Positions 15,888-24,264 of a stretch of 33,711 bases of DNA are shown here, in pieces (the stretch's first letter is position 1; the number at the start of each line of letters is the position of its first letter). The notes under the pieces are model-generated. The model did no database searches, was not told where the DNA came from, and worked only from the letters and a program-made list of their open reading frames with translations. Location: the NCBI GenBank assembly GCA_949737515.1, contig CATJCP010000148.1, forward strand, positions 1-33,711. The letters are read 5' to 3'. Source of the DNA: an uncultured Oscillospiraceae bacterium. GTDB lineage: Bacteria; Bacillota; Clostridia; Oscillospirales; Ruminococcaceae. The position numbers and the translations under genes are program-made.

Positions 15888-15951
15888 GTCGGCCCCTCCT
15901 TGCATTGTATTGATTGACTACGCTAATGCTTTACTACGATGAACTGTTTAT

Positions 15952-15979
15952 AGTATACCATAGTTTTTTAAAAAGTCAA
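15952..15979 (-). promoter_or_regulatory. Distal promoter of the amino-acid transporter operon
   Basis: TTGACT (15979-15974), 16-nt spacer, TATACT (15957-15952), minus strand. It gives a leader of about 230 nt containing the 33-codon ORF. Confidence 0.7.
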
Positions 15980-16055
15980 TCCTTTTTCCGCTGTGCTTTT
16001 GCACAAGTATCTTTCCGGATTAAACCTATATTCAATCAAAAATGTATAAAGGGGA

Positions 16056-16093
16056 CAAAAGCAAACGGCACAGCCCGCAGGCCATGCCGTTTT
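16056..16093 (-). terminator. Terminator downstream of the GH42 gene
   Basis: AAACGGCA (16063-16070) pairs with TGCCGTTT (16085-16092); on the minus strand followed by GCTTTTG. Moderate strength. Confidence 0.6.
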
Positions 16094-16136
16094 CATACAG
16101 CGCTAAGGGTTCAGCGCGGGCATCCCTGCCCTGCTG

Positions 16137-18182
16137 TCACCTTTGCTCCACTGTCACCATAAAGCCGTATCCGGGCAGCTCTGGGGCGTCCCCAGCGGCA
16201 AGCTCTTTTCCGGAAAGGATATCCCTGCAGGAAACAGGAATGGGAGGGAGGGTCACCCCTTCCTCGGAAAAGTTCAAATAGAAGCGGTACCTTTTCTCTT
16301 CATTGATCCTGGAGTGTATCTCCAGGCCCATGGGCAGGGGCTCCCCGCCCATGCGCCGCTCTTTAAAGATGTCCCGGTAAATGTCCAGCAGGCAGCCTTC
16401 CTCCACCCGGGCGGCGATGTGTACCGACATCCCCTTTCCATAGGGATGCACCGTTACAGCGGGCTGTCCGGCGTAGAAGTCCTCCTGATAGGTTCCCGCC
16501 GCCTTTGCCCCCCGCAGGGTGAGAAGTTCACAGAACTCCGCGGCCCGGTACTCCCTGCCGCTCCAAAGAACCTTGTTGCTCTGGCCAGGATAAAGGGTGT
16601 CCAGCTCCGAGGCCTCAACGCCGGTCAGCTCCATCAGGCCATCTCCGGGGAAGCCCCCTAAAAACGCCAGGGTGCTCTCATCGACATATCCGGTCAGCCA
16701 GGTGGTCACCAGCACACCGCCGCCAGCCACAAATTCCTTCAGCCTCTGGGCTACGCCCGGCTTAAGCATATAGAGCATGGGGGCCGCGATCAGGTCATAG
16801 CCTGCAAAGGACTCGGTGCTGGAAATCACATCCGGGTCCTCCCCCAGCCGGAGCATGGCGCGGAAGTGCTGGATACAGGTCTCGTTGTACTTTTTATCCT
16901 CCTTGGCTGCCCCGGCCATATCCTCTATGGCCCAGCGGTTGTCCCAGTCATAAATGACCGCCGCCCGGGGCGCGGGGATCGAACCTGCCACCTGGGAAAG
17001 ATCCTTCAGCATCTCCCCTACCTGGCTCACCTCCCGGAACACCCGGGTGTCGTCGCGTCCGGTGTGGTTGACCACCGCCCCATGGAACTGCTCAAAGGAG
17101 CCCCTGCCCATGCGGAACTGGAAATAAAGCACAGTGTCCGACCCGCTGGCCACTGCCTGGAGGCAAGCGAGCTGGTGGATCCCCGGACGCTTTAACTTAT
17201 TAAAGGGCATCCAGTTGACCTGGGAGGGGGTGCTCTCCATAAGCATAAAGGGCTGTCCACGCTTAAAGGCACGCATCATGGCATGGTTAAACGCTGTCTC
17301 CGAAGCGACCTCGTACACCGGCTGCTCGTTGTGCCAGCGGGGGTAGGCATCCCAGGAAATCACGTCAATCTCCTTGGAAATCTGGTTGTAGTCCAAGCCG
17401 CCGAACAGCCACATAAAATTGGTGGTCACCGGAAGGCTGGGGGCATACTCCTGGAGCGGTTCAATTTCATTGCGGATAAAGTCCGCCGTGTTGGCTGTGG
17501 TAAAGCGCCGCCAATCCAGCACCAAGCCCAGTACCGAGTGCTCCCCCTGGTCCATAGGCGGATCAATCTGCTCAAAGCTGTTATAGGTATGACTCCAGAA
17601 GCTGGTCCACCAGGCGTGGTTCAGTTCTTTGATGTCGTTGTGATATCGTTCCCTCAGCAAATCCCGGAACTTGGCCCGGCACAGGTCGCAGCAGCAGGCC
17701 CCGCCGTATTCGTTGGAAAGGTGCCACAGGATCACGCCGGGATGGCTTCCATACCGCTTGGCCAAGAGGGTGTTCATCTCCCGCACCTTCTGCCGGTAGA
17801 CCGGCGAGGTAATACAGTGGTTGTGCCGCCCCCCGTGGAGATTCCGCTTGCCGTTGGGCAGCACCCTGCTGACCTCCGGTTACTTCTCATCCATCCAGGC
17901 GGGACGCGCCCCTGAAGGGGTGGCCAAGATGGTGTAGATCCCGTTGCGGTAAAGCCGGTCGATAACCTGGTCCATCCATTCAAAGGTATAGATCCCCTCC
18001 TCTGGCTCCAGAGCGGACCAGGCGAAAATACCCAGGGAAACCACGTTGATCCCGGATTTCTTCATCAGCTCCACATCCTTTTCCAGGATGTCCGGGCGGT
18101 CAAGCCACTGGTCGGGGTTGTAGTCGCCGCCGTGGAGCAGGCCGTTGACCTGGGGGAACAAGGGAGTGTAGGATGCCGCCAT
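16137..18182 (-). pseudogene. GH42 beta-galactosidase gene interrupted by an in-frame ochre codon
   Basis: The two frames on either side of a TAA (17880-17882) are in the same phase and together encode a 681-codon GH42 beta-galactosidase. The first 100 residues carry LLHGGDYNPDQW and ATPSGARPAWMDEK; TAA then takes the place of the tyrosine that normally follows EK, and PEVSRV continues. The second part has the acid/base Glu in HLSNEYG (E158 in full numbering), the zinc-type cysteines CCCDLC, and the nucleophile in MESTPSQVNW (E316). A single base change of TAC or TAT explains it. The start at 18182 has AAGGAAGG 7 nt upstream. GGAGG lies 8 nt before a GTG at 17864, so a 575-residue fragment could be made by reinitiation, but it would lack the first strands of the TIM barrel. 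A sequencing error is possible. Confidence 0.88.
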
Positions 18183-18303
18183 AATAAAACCTTCCTTCAT
18201 AAAAAAATCGGTATTCCTATAGGGAACCGCTGCGTCCTCCGCCTGGGACATGGCACGGCGGTCCCTCTAAATTCAAAGCCTTCAAAAAATGATCCTTACA
18301 ATC

Positions 18304-18332
18304 ATTATACATGGTAAAACTGCAAAAAGCAA
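18304..18332 (-). promoter_or_regulatory. Promoter of the GH42 gene
   Basis: TTGCTT (18332-18327), 17-nt spacer, TATAAT (18309-18304), minus strand, about 120 nt upstream of the GH42 start. Confidence 0.6.
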
Positions 18333-18334
18333 TC

Positions 18335-18363
18335 TTGAAACAAAGGGAAACAGGTAGTATACT
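18335..18363 (+). promoter_or_regulatory. Promoter of the DapA/NanA-family gene
   Basis: TTGAAA (18335-18340), 17-nt spacer, TATACT (18358-18363), plus strand. Its -35 box is 2 nt from that of the divergent GH42 promoter, so the two are back-to-back and may compete or share an operator. Confidence 0.65.
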
Positions 18364-18463
18364 GAAAGTCAGCAGGTTAAACCATTAGAATCATTCTGCT
18401 AAATCTGCTTCTGTCACTTTTAGATGGGCAAATAAAGCAAATCAGAGAGAGGAATGGAAAAGA

Positions 18464-19381
18464 ATGGAATCCAAAGCAAAAAAAGGCATATGGCCGGTTA
18501 TGCTCACCCCCTTCACCGATGCCGGGAAGGTGGACTACACGGCGCTGGAGGCGCTGATCCAATGGTACGAGGAGGGCGGCGTCAACGGCCTGTTTGCGGT
18601 CTGCCAGTCCAGCGAGATGTTCTTCCTCAGCCTGGCAGAACGGGTAGAGCTTTCCCGGTTTATCAAAAAGACCGCCCATGTGCCGGTGATCTCCTCAGGC
18701 CACATCTCCTACAGCGTCGACGACCAGATTGATGAGCTGAAGCGGGTGGCAGATACCGGCGTAGACGCGGTGATCCTCATCACCAACCGCCTGGCGGAAC
18801 AGGGAAGCGAGGAAAAGGTCTGGAAGGAAAACCTGGACGTCATCCTCCGCGCCCTGCCCGAAGACCTTCCCCTGGGCTTTTATGAATGCCCCTACCCCTA
18901 TAAGCGGCTGATCTCCGACAGTGAAATCGAATACGCCGCCAAAACCGGCCGGTTCCACTTCCTGAAGGACACCTGCTGTGACGCCGCCCTGATTCAGAAG
19001 CGGCTGAAGCTGATCCAAGGGACATCCCTTCAGCTGTTCAACGCCAACACCGCCACCCTGCTGGACTCCCTCCAGCACGGCGCAGCGGGCTTTTCCGGGG
19101 TCATGGCTAACTTCCATCCAGAGCTGTACGCGTGGCTGTGCGCCAACTGGGAAAGAGAACCGGAAAAGGCAGAGACCGTTCAGGCATTTTTGACTATGGC
19201 TTCCCAGATTGAAAAACAGCTGTATCCGGTCAATGCCAAGGCGTTCCTCAAAGGCCAGGGACTGCCCATCACCACCTATACCCGTTCCAAAAACCATCAC
19301 GAAATGTCCCCTCTCTTCCTCAGCGAGGTGGACCAGTTGAATCAACTGACTCAATGGTTCAAGAAGAGTATGGAAATATAA
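18464..19381 (+). CDS. DapA/NanA-family lyase of unusual active-site sequence
   Basis: A 305-residue TIM-barrel protein of the dihydrodipicolinate synthase/N-acetylneuraminate lyase superfamily. The Schiff-base lysine fits K168 in FHFLKDT and the catalytic tyrosine Y140 in GFYECPYPY. The substrate-carboxylate loop that is usually GTTGE or GSTGE reads CQSSEM (47-52), so pyruvate-type carboxylate binding is altered and it is not a housekeeping DapA. C-terminal SGVMANFHPELY is as in the sugar-acid aldolase branch. SD AGAGAGGA lies about 10 nt upstream. It is divergent from the broken GH42 gene, which suggests a carbohydrate or sugar-acid catabolic role; the reaction is unknown. Confidence 0.8.
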   Translation: MESKAKKGIWPVMLTPFTDAGKVDYTALEALIQWYEEGGVNGLFAVCQSSEMFFLSLAERVELSRFIKKTAHVPVISSGHISYSVDDQIDELKRVADTGVDAVILITNRLAEQGSEEKVWKENLDVILRALPEDLPLGFYECPYPYKRLISDSEIEYAAKTGRFHFLKDTCCDAALIQKRLKLIQGTSLQLFNANTATLLDSLQHGAAGFSGVMANFHPELYAWLCANWEREPEKAETVQAFLTMASQIEKQLYPVNAKAFLKGQGLPITTYTRSKNHHEMSPLFLSEVDQLNQLTQWFKKSMEI

Positions 19382-19410
19382 CGGCACAGGCAATCCAATC
19401 CCGACCATTG

Positions 19411-19439
19411 CCGCCGCGGAAGATCCGCGGCGGTTTTTT
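19411..19439 (+). terminator. Terminator of the DapA/NanA-family gene
   Basis: CCGCCGCGG (19411-19419) pairs with CCGCGGCGG (19425-19433), then six Ts. Confidence 0.9.
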
Positions 19440-19443
19440 CTAT

Positions 19444-19481
19444 AAATTGTCAACTTATTTTTAATTATAGGTTGACAATTT
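19444..19481 (+). promoter_or_regulatory. BirA-type biotin operator 1
   Basis: ATTGTCAAC (19446-19454) and GTTGACAAT (19471-19479) form a perfect 9-bp inverted repeat with a 16-nt gap, the form of BirA repressor boxes in Firmicutes. The right arm contains the -35 box of bioY. Confidence 0.8.
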
Positions 19482-19500
19482 GTTTTTGATCCATTATAAT
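19472..19500 (+). promoter_or_regulatory. bioY promoter
   Basis: TTGACA (19472-19477), 17-nt spacer, TATAAT (19495-19500), both consensus. The -35 box is in operator 1 and the -10 box overlaps operator 2, so BirA occupancy would block RNA polymerase. Confidence 0.85.
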
Positions 19501-19531
19501 GTCAACCATAGTCTTTCTTTCAGTTGACATT
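19498..19531 (+). promoter_or_regulatory. BirA-type biotin operator 2
   Basis: AATGTCAAC (19498-19506) and GTTGACATT (19523-19531), perfect 9-bp arms, again with a 16-nt gap. Same arm sequence core (GTCAAC/GTTGAC) as operator 1. Confidence 0.8.
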
Positions 19532-19570
19532 AACCGGTCACTTCCAAAAACAACAGCGAGGAGAAATCAT

Positions 19571-20188
19571 ATGAAACCAAAAATGAACACCCGTGAACTT
19601 ACCAAAACAGCCCTGTGCGTTGCACTGCTCTGCGTTTCCTCCTACCTTTCCTTCCCCATTCCCTTTACCCCCATTGTAATCACGGCTCAGACCCTGGTTG
19701 TCAGCCTGATCGGACTGGTGCTCAGTCCTGTCTCTTCCTTTTTTGCCGTCCTCACCTTTACACTGCTGGGCTGCCTTGGTCTGCCTGTGTTTGCAGGCGG
19801 CAAGGCGGGCGCGGCTATCCTCTTTGGGCCTACCGGCGGGTTTATTCTTGGATTTCTGGCCGCCGCTCCCCTGATTGCCCTGACCAGAGGAAAAAAGGTG
19901 AATCCCTTGCGGTATCTCCTTTCCACAGTCTTGGTCGGCATGGTGGTCATTGACTTATTCGGCACCCTGATGTTCAGCATCCAGCAGCAGGCAGCGGCTG
20001 CCCAATCCTTTTCCATGGGGGTAATGTTCCAGGCCCTGGCCCCTTCCTCCCTGGCAAAGGTTCTTTCCGCCACAGTGGTCCCCTTTCTCCCCGGCGACCT
20101 GATCAAATGCGGTCTGGCAACCGCAGTGGGGGTGGCCCTCAACAAGGTTCCGGGCTTCCAGTCCGAACTGGCCAAGGCCAGGGAGTAG
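19571..20188 (+). CDS. bioY: BioY biotin transporter (ECF S component)
   Basis: A 205-residue membrane protein of the BioY family, the biotin-binding subunit of energy-coupling-factor transporters. About six hydrophobic segments; family motifs are FPIPFTPIVITAQTL near the N-terminus, FAGGKAGAAILFGPTGGFILGFL in the middle (residues 78-100), and FLPGDLIKCGLATAVG near the C-terminus. The ATG at 19571 has GAGGAG 7 nt upstream; an upstream in-frame ATG at 19499 lies inside the promoter and is discounted. Energy-coupling ATPases EcfA/EcfT are not in the window, so it probably uses a shared module or works alone. Two BirA boxes link its expression to biotin level; biotin is needed for the Na+ decarboxylase encoded at 1961-3533. 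Confidence 0.94.
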   Translation: MKPKMNTRELTKTALCVALLCVSSYLSFPIPFTPIVITAQTLVVSLIGLVLSPVSSFFAVLTFTLLGCLGLPVFAGGKAGAAILFGPTGGFILGFLAAAPLIALTRGKKVNPLRYLLSTVLVGMVVIDLFGTLMFSIQQQAAAAQSFSMGVMFQALAPSSLAKVLSATVVPFLPGDLIKCGLATAVGVALNKVPGFQSELAKARE

Positions 20189-20210
20189 CCCTTCAAAGGA
20201 GTATCAAAAC

Positions 20211-20252
20211 ATCCTGTTTAAGCGTGTTATCCATGCTTAAACAGGATATTTT
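20211..20252 (+). terminator. bioY terminator
   Basis: ATCCTGTTTAAGC (20211-20223) pairs perfectly with GCTTAAACAGGAT (20235-20247), followed by ATTTTTG. Confidence 0.9.
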
Positions 20253-20361
20253 TGTTATGGAGGTTCGGCTGACTGGAAGGTTTTTAGACAAACGATTGCA
20301 AAAAATATTCCCCTGTGCTATGATAATGAAAATTTAAGCGCAAAAACGGAGGATGATTTTT

Positions 20362-21696
20362 ATGGAGCGCACATATATATCGGACATCAGGGCCAGACTG
20401 GGAGAACGTGTCAAGGTCCAGGGATTTGTGGAAAATCTGCGCAGCAGCAAGGCCATGGCGTTTATTGTTTTAAAGGATATCACCGGCAAACTCCAGGTGA
20501 CGGTGGAACGGGAGAGCCATCCAGAGCTGAACGATATTCTCAGCCAGCTCACAGGGGATTCTGTGGTCACCGTGATTGGCAGAGCAACGGAAAACGAATT
20601 TGTCAAATTGGGCGGCGTGGAGCTGATCCCGGAGGAGCTGTATCTGGAAAGCCTTGCAGCACCTCTTCCCATTGTCCGCAAGGAAATTCCCGCTACCAAA
20701 AAGAAAAAGGCTTTGGAGCGCTCTGCCATTGACCAGCGGATTGATTACCGCTGGATTGATCTGCGCACCGATGAGAACCAGCTGCTCTTCAAGGTACAAT
20801 CGGCCATGGTCAACGCCATGCGGCAGTTTCTGCTGGAGAAGAGCTTCATCGAAATACACACCCCTAAGCTCATCGGGACAGCCAGCGAGAGCGGCTCCGA
20901 CGTCTTTGAGGTAAAATACTTTGACCGAAAGGCCTATCTGGCCCAAAGTCCCCAGTTCTACAAGCAGATGGCAATGGCCAGCGGCTTTGAGCGCATCTTT
21001 GAGGTAGGCCCGGTCTTCCGGGCAGAAAAGTCCTATACCAGCAAACACACCACTGAATTCACCGGCTTTGACCTGGAATTCAGCTATATAGAATCCTATC
21101 GGGATGTGATGAAGCTGGAAGAGGAACTTCTGCGCCACGCCCTTGCGGAAGTGGCGGAAAAATACGGCAGGATGATCCAGGATCTGTTCGGGACTCAAGT
21201 CATCGTCCCAGAGACCCCATTTCCCACAGTTACCCTGAAGGAGCTGTATCAGGGTCTGGAGGAGGACTTTGGCTATACGGTGGAGGAATCAGAAAAGGGC
21301 GATTTGACCACGGACGCGGAGCGGCTCAGCTTTGAATGGGTCAAAAAACACTACAACCACGAATTCCTCTTTGTCACCGATTTTGACGCTGAAAAGCGCG
21401 CCTTTTACCATATGCGGAATGAAGCAGGCGTTCCCCAGGGCTATGACCTGATCTGGCGTGGAGTGGAGATCACCACCGGCGCGCAGCGGGAACACCGTTA
21501 CGACCGGCTGAAAGCCCAGGCCGACGAAAAGGGGCTGGCCGGCGACGTAAAATTCTATCTGGAGTTTTTCCGGTACGGCTGTCCGCCTCACGGGGGCTTC
21601 GGACTGGGAATCGATCGTTTAACCATGCTCCTTCTCGGCCTGCACATCAAGGAGGCGATGTTCCTCTTCCGCGGCCCCAACCGGCTGAACCCATAA
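20362..21696 (+). CDS. aspS: Archaeal-type aspartyl-tRNA synthetase
   Basis: A 444-residue class IIb synthetase: N-terminal OB-fold anticodon-binding domain (1-95) and catalytic domain with motif 2 FRAEKSYTSKHTTEF and motif 3 GFGLGIDRLTM. The AspRS signature SPQFYKQ and the GGQREHR-like loop TGAQREHRYD are present. It lacks the ~140-residue GAD insertion of bacterial AspRS, and so is of the archaeal/eukaryal type, which in Clostridia is often a second, non-discriminating enzyme that also charges tRNA-Asn for the GatCAB route. Such specificity cannot be read here; gatCAB is not adjacent. The ATG at 20362 was chosen, 9 nt after GGAGG; the earlier ATG at 20353 abuts the SD. An AsnRS identity is less likely by the active-site loop. 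Confidence 0.9.
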   Translation: MERTYISDIRARLGERVKVQGFVENLRSSKAMAFIVLKDITGKLQVTVERESHPELNDILSQLTGDSVVTVIGRATENEFVKLGGVELIPEELYLESLAAPLPIVRKEIPATKKKKALERSAIDQRIDYRWIDLRTDENQLLFKVQSAMVNAMRQFLLEKSFIEIHTPKLIGTASESGSDVFEVKYFDRKAYLAQSPQFYKQMAMASGFERIFEVGPVFRAEKSYTSKHTTEFTGFDLEFSYIESYRDVMKLEEELLRHALAEVAEKYGRMIQDLFGTQVIVPETPFPTVTLKELYQGLEEDFGYTVEESEKGDLTTDAERLSFEWVKKHYNHEFLFVTDFDAEKRAFYHMRNEAGVPQGYDLIWRGVEITTGAQREHRYDRLKAQADEKGLAGDVKFYLEFFRYGCPPHGGFGLGIDRLTMLLLGLHIKEAMFLFRGPNRLNP

Positions 21697-21867
21697 AGAC
21701 GAAACGCCCTAGCCCCAAGGCCTTCTGGAGGTGATGGGGCATTCTCCTTTGCTTTCCAAAAATTATGCTGTCCCCCTTGCAATTTCGTTTATAATGTACT
21801 AATATTAAATAGTAATCATCATCGGTTTCCGCCGCAAAACAGCGGAAAAAAACGGAGGTTAAAGCAA

Positions 21868-23067
21868 ATGAACATTTTGGTAATCAACGCAGGCAGCTCA
21901 TCCCTGAAATACCAACTGATCGACATGTCCACCGAAAAGGTGCTGGCAAAGGGTCTGTGCGAAAAGATCGGCATTGGCGGAAAAATCACCCATAAGACCC
22001 ACGACGGTTATAAAGACGAACACGAGGCCAGCTTCCCCACCCACTCCGAGGCATTTCAGGAGCTGGTAAGGGTCCTTTCTACCGGTGAACACGCCGTCAT
22101 TAAAGACGCCAGCGACATCAACGCCATCGGACACCGGGTGGTACAGGGAGGCACCAAGTTCTCTGCGTCTGTCAAAATCAACGAGGAAGTAATCGCCGGG
22201 GCGGAAGAGTTCTCCGATCTGGCCCCCCTACATAATCCCGCCTGCATTGCAGGCATCCGGGCCTGCCAGCAGGTGTTCTCATCCGATATCCCCCAGGTAG
22301 CGGTATTTGATACAGCTTTCCATCAGACCATGCCGGAGAAGGCGTATATCTACCCCTTCCCCTATGAATATTTTGAGAAGTACAGCGTGCGCAAATACGG
22401 CTTCCACGGCACCAGCCACCGGTATGTCAGCGCTCGTCTGGCCCAGCTTCTGGGCAAGCCCGCCGAACAGCTGAAGATCATCACCTGCCACCTTGGCAAC
22501 GGCTCCTCCATTGCGGCAGTGGACGGCGGAAAATGCGTGGACACCACCATGGGCCTCACCCCTCTGGACGGCCTGATCATGGGGACCCGCTGCGGCAGCG
22601 TCGACCCCTCTGCAGCCACCTATATTGCGGAGAAGGAGGGCATGACCCTGGCCCAGCTCAACGACATGATGAACAAGAAATCCGGCGTTCTGGGCATTTC
22701 CGGCGTTTCCAGCGACAACCGGGACGTAACTGCGGCCGCAGAAGCTGGTAACAAGCGCGCAAAACTGGCCCTGGATATCCAAAAATATGAGATCCGCAAG
22801 TACATTGGCGCCTTTGCGGCTGCTATGGGCGGCGTGGACGCGGTATTGTTTACCGGCGGCATTGGTGAAAATGACAAGGAAGTCCGCCTGGAAGCCTGCG
22901 AAGGCCTGGAATACATGGGAATCAAGATTGATCCCAAGCTCAACGACGAATTCTCCGGACAGGAGCATGAGATTTCCTCTCCTGATTCCAAGGTCAAGGT
23001 GTGGATTGTTCCCACCAATGAGGAACTGATGATTGCCCGGGATACCCTGGAAATTGTGAAGCAGTAA
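21868..23067 (+). CDS. ackA: Acetate kinase
   Basis: A 399-residue acetate kinase, normal length. It begins MNILVINAGSSSLKYQLID (phosphate-binding motif), has GFHGTSHRYVSARLA in the middle and HLGNGSSIAAV for nucleotide binding; TRCGSVDP and TGGIGEND complete the ASKHA fold. It makes ATP from acetyl phosphate in fermentation. The SD GGAGG is 9 nt upstream. A TATAAT at 21790-21795 without a good -35 box may be its promoter. pta, the usual partner, is not in the window. Confidence 0.97.
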   Translation: MNILVINAGSSSLKYQLIDMSTEKVLAKGLCEKIGIGGKITHKTHDGYKDEHEASFPTHSEAFQELVRVLSTGEHAVIKDASDINAIGHRVVQGGTKFSASVKINEEVIAGAEEFSDLAPLHNPACIAGIRACQQVFSSDIPQVAVFDTAFHQTMPEKAYIYPFPYEYFEKYSVRKYGFHGTSHRYVSARLAQLLGKPAEQLKIITCHLGNGSSIAAVDGGKCVDTTMGLTPLDGLIMGTRCGSVDPSAATYIAEKEGMTLAQLNDMMNKKSGVLGISGVSSDNRDVTAAAEAGNKRAKLALDIQKYEIRKYIGAFAAAMGGVDAVLFTGGIGENDKEVRLEACEGLEYMGIKIDPKLNDEFSGQEHEISSPDSKVKVWIVPTNEELMIARDTLEIVKQ

Positions 23068-23083
23068 GCTGCGTTATCCGCAC

Positions 23084-23121
23084 AAAATGTGCCCGTCTCT
23101 AAAAGAGCGGGCACATTTTTA
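23084..23121 (+). terminator. ackA terminator
   Basis: AAAATGTGCCCG (23084-23095) pairs with CGGGCACATTTT (23108-23119), with a T-run. Confidence 0.9.
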
Positions 23122-23211
23122 GTATATAAACTTGCTGCCGCCTGGAACCATCTGCTGAAACCAGCAGCTACTCCTATCAACGATTCAGGGAACTGCCTGA
23201 CCATCAGATTC

Positions 23212-23257
23212 AAAAAAGAAAAACCGCATGGAAGCCATTAAAAGCTTACCCATGCGG
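23212..23257 (-). terminator. Terminator of the tRNA-Thr gene
   Basis: CCGCATGG (23224-23231) and CCATGCGG (23250-23257); on the minus strand the stem is followed by TTTTTCTTTTTT. Just downstream of the tRNA. Confidence 0.8.
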
Positions 23258-23261
23258 CTAC

Positions 23262-23337
23262 TGGAGCTGGAAACGTGACTCGAACACGCGACCTGCTGAT
23301 TACGAATCAGCTGCACTACCGGCTGTGCTATTCCAGC
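23262..23337 (-). tRNA. tRNA-Thr (anticodon CGU)
   Basis: A 76-nt cloverleaf on the minus strand. Acceptor GCTGGAA/TTCCAGC, discriminator T and encoded CCA; D-arm with GGTAGTGCAG; anticodon arm GCTGA-TTCGTAA-TCAGC with anticodon CGT; T-arm GCGTG-TTCGAGT-CACGT (one G-T pair). Read from the sequence by hand; all stems close. It reads ACG codons. Own promoter and terminator, so transcribed as a single unit. Confidence 0.95.
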
Positions 23338-23353
23338 GGACCAAGCGTAAAAT

Positions 23354-23382
23354 ATTATAACATTATTGAAAAGAGCCGTCAA
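23354..23382 (-). promoter_or_regulatory. Promoter of the tRNA-Thr gene
   Basis: TTGACG (23382-23377), 17-nt spacer, TATAAT (23359-23354), minus strand; 16 nt before the tRNA 5' end. Confidence 0.8.
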
Positions 23383-23430
23383 GGGCCAAAACGAAAAAAA
23401 ACGGACATGGCCCATGGTGGTCTATGTCCA

Positions 23431-23459
23431 TTGACAAATCCTTTTGTTTTCAGTATTCT
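23431..23459 (+). promoter_or_regulatory. Promoter of the glycerophosphodiesterase gene
   Basis: TTGACA (23431-23436), 17-nt spacer, TATTCT (23454-23459), about 58 nt upstream of the ATG. Confidence 0.6.
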
Positions 23460-23517
23460 ATTTTAGGGAAATACATTTTATCCTGTATCTCATCTTTTTT
23501 CAGGAAGGGGCTTTACA

Positions 23518-24252
23518 ATGACAAAAAATATCGCCCACCGAGGATTCAGCGGAAAATATCCAGAGAATACCCTCCTTGCCTTTCAAAAGGCCCTGGAGGC
23601 CGGGGCAGATGGCATTGAATTCGACGTACACCTCACCCGGGATCAGGAGCTGGTGATCATCCACGATGAACGGCTGGATCGAACCACCAATGGAACAGGC
23701 CTTATAAAGGACTTTACTTTGGCAGAGCTGCGGAGGCTGGATGCTTCGTCGAACTTTTCCGGGAGGTACGGTACCAATTCCATCCCGACTCTGGAGGAAT
23801 ACTTTGAGCTGGTTTGTGGTCGGGAAACCTTCACCAATATCGAACTGAAAAACAGCGTAATCGACTATCCTGGAATTGAGGAGAAGGTCCTAAGGCAGAT
23901 CGACAGGTTCGGCCGCAGAAAGGATACGCTGATCTCCTCCTTTAACCATCTCTCTATTTTGCGGATGAAAAAGCTGGCCCCTGATCTTGCCTGCGGATTT
24001 TTGGAATCCAGCAGGCTAATCTCCCCTGGGGAATACTGCGCCCGCTGGGGAGTGGAATACTGGCACCCCCACTTTGCCGCTATGACAGAGGATGCCGTAA
24101 GTGAACTGAATGCAAAGGGGATCCGGATCAACGCCTGGACGGTAAATTGCCGGGGAGATATGGAGGACATGCTCCGGCGGAAAATCGACGGGGTCATTAC
24201 AAATTTCCCAGACCTTTTCCATCAGGTGCGGCAGGAAATTTCCAAGAATTAA
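23518..24252 (+). CDS. Glycerophosphodiester phosphodiesterase
   Basis: A 244-residue cytosolic GDPD-family enzyme (UgpQ type), hydrolysing glycerophosphodiesters to glycerol 3-phosphate and an alcohol. Catalytic set visible: H7-R8 in AHRGFSGKYPENT with E16, then E34, D36 and H38 in GIEFDVHLTRD, and H49 in IIHDE. No signal peptide. The SD AAGGGG lies upstream at a normal distance. It is transcribed alone between the tRNA and the cheV gene. Role: recycling of lipid head groups or use of glycerophosphodiesters. Confidence 0.92.
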   Translation: MTKNIAHRGFSGKYPENTLLAFQKALEAGADGIEFDVHLTRDQELVIIHDERLDRTTNGTGLIKDFTLAELRRLDASSNFSGRYGTNSIPTLEEYFELVCGRETFTNIELKNSVIDYPGIEEKVLRQIDRFGRRKDTLISSFNHLSILRMKKLAPDLACGFLESSRLISPGEYCARWGVEYWHPHFAAMTEDAVSELNAKGIRINAWTVNCRGDMEDMLRRKIDGVITNFPDLFHQVRQEISKN

Positions 24253-24264
24253 GGGAAACATCCC

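Noticed and set aside
17880..17882. Recoded stop (selenocysteine or pyrrolysine) in the GH42 gene
   Set aside because: The codon is TAA, not TGA or TAG, and relatives have tyrosine there; a nonsense mutation is simpler.
21709..21745. GCCCC...GGGGC pairing after aspS as a terminator
   Set aside because: Short stem, long loop, no T-run.
23403..23429. Inverted repeat GGACAT/ATGTCC followed on the minus strand by a T-run, terminator-like
   Set aside because: No minus-strand gene would end there; it lies between the tRNA and GDPD promoters, and a weak 6-bp stem can occur by chance.
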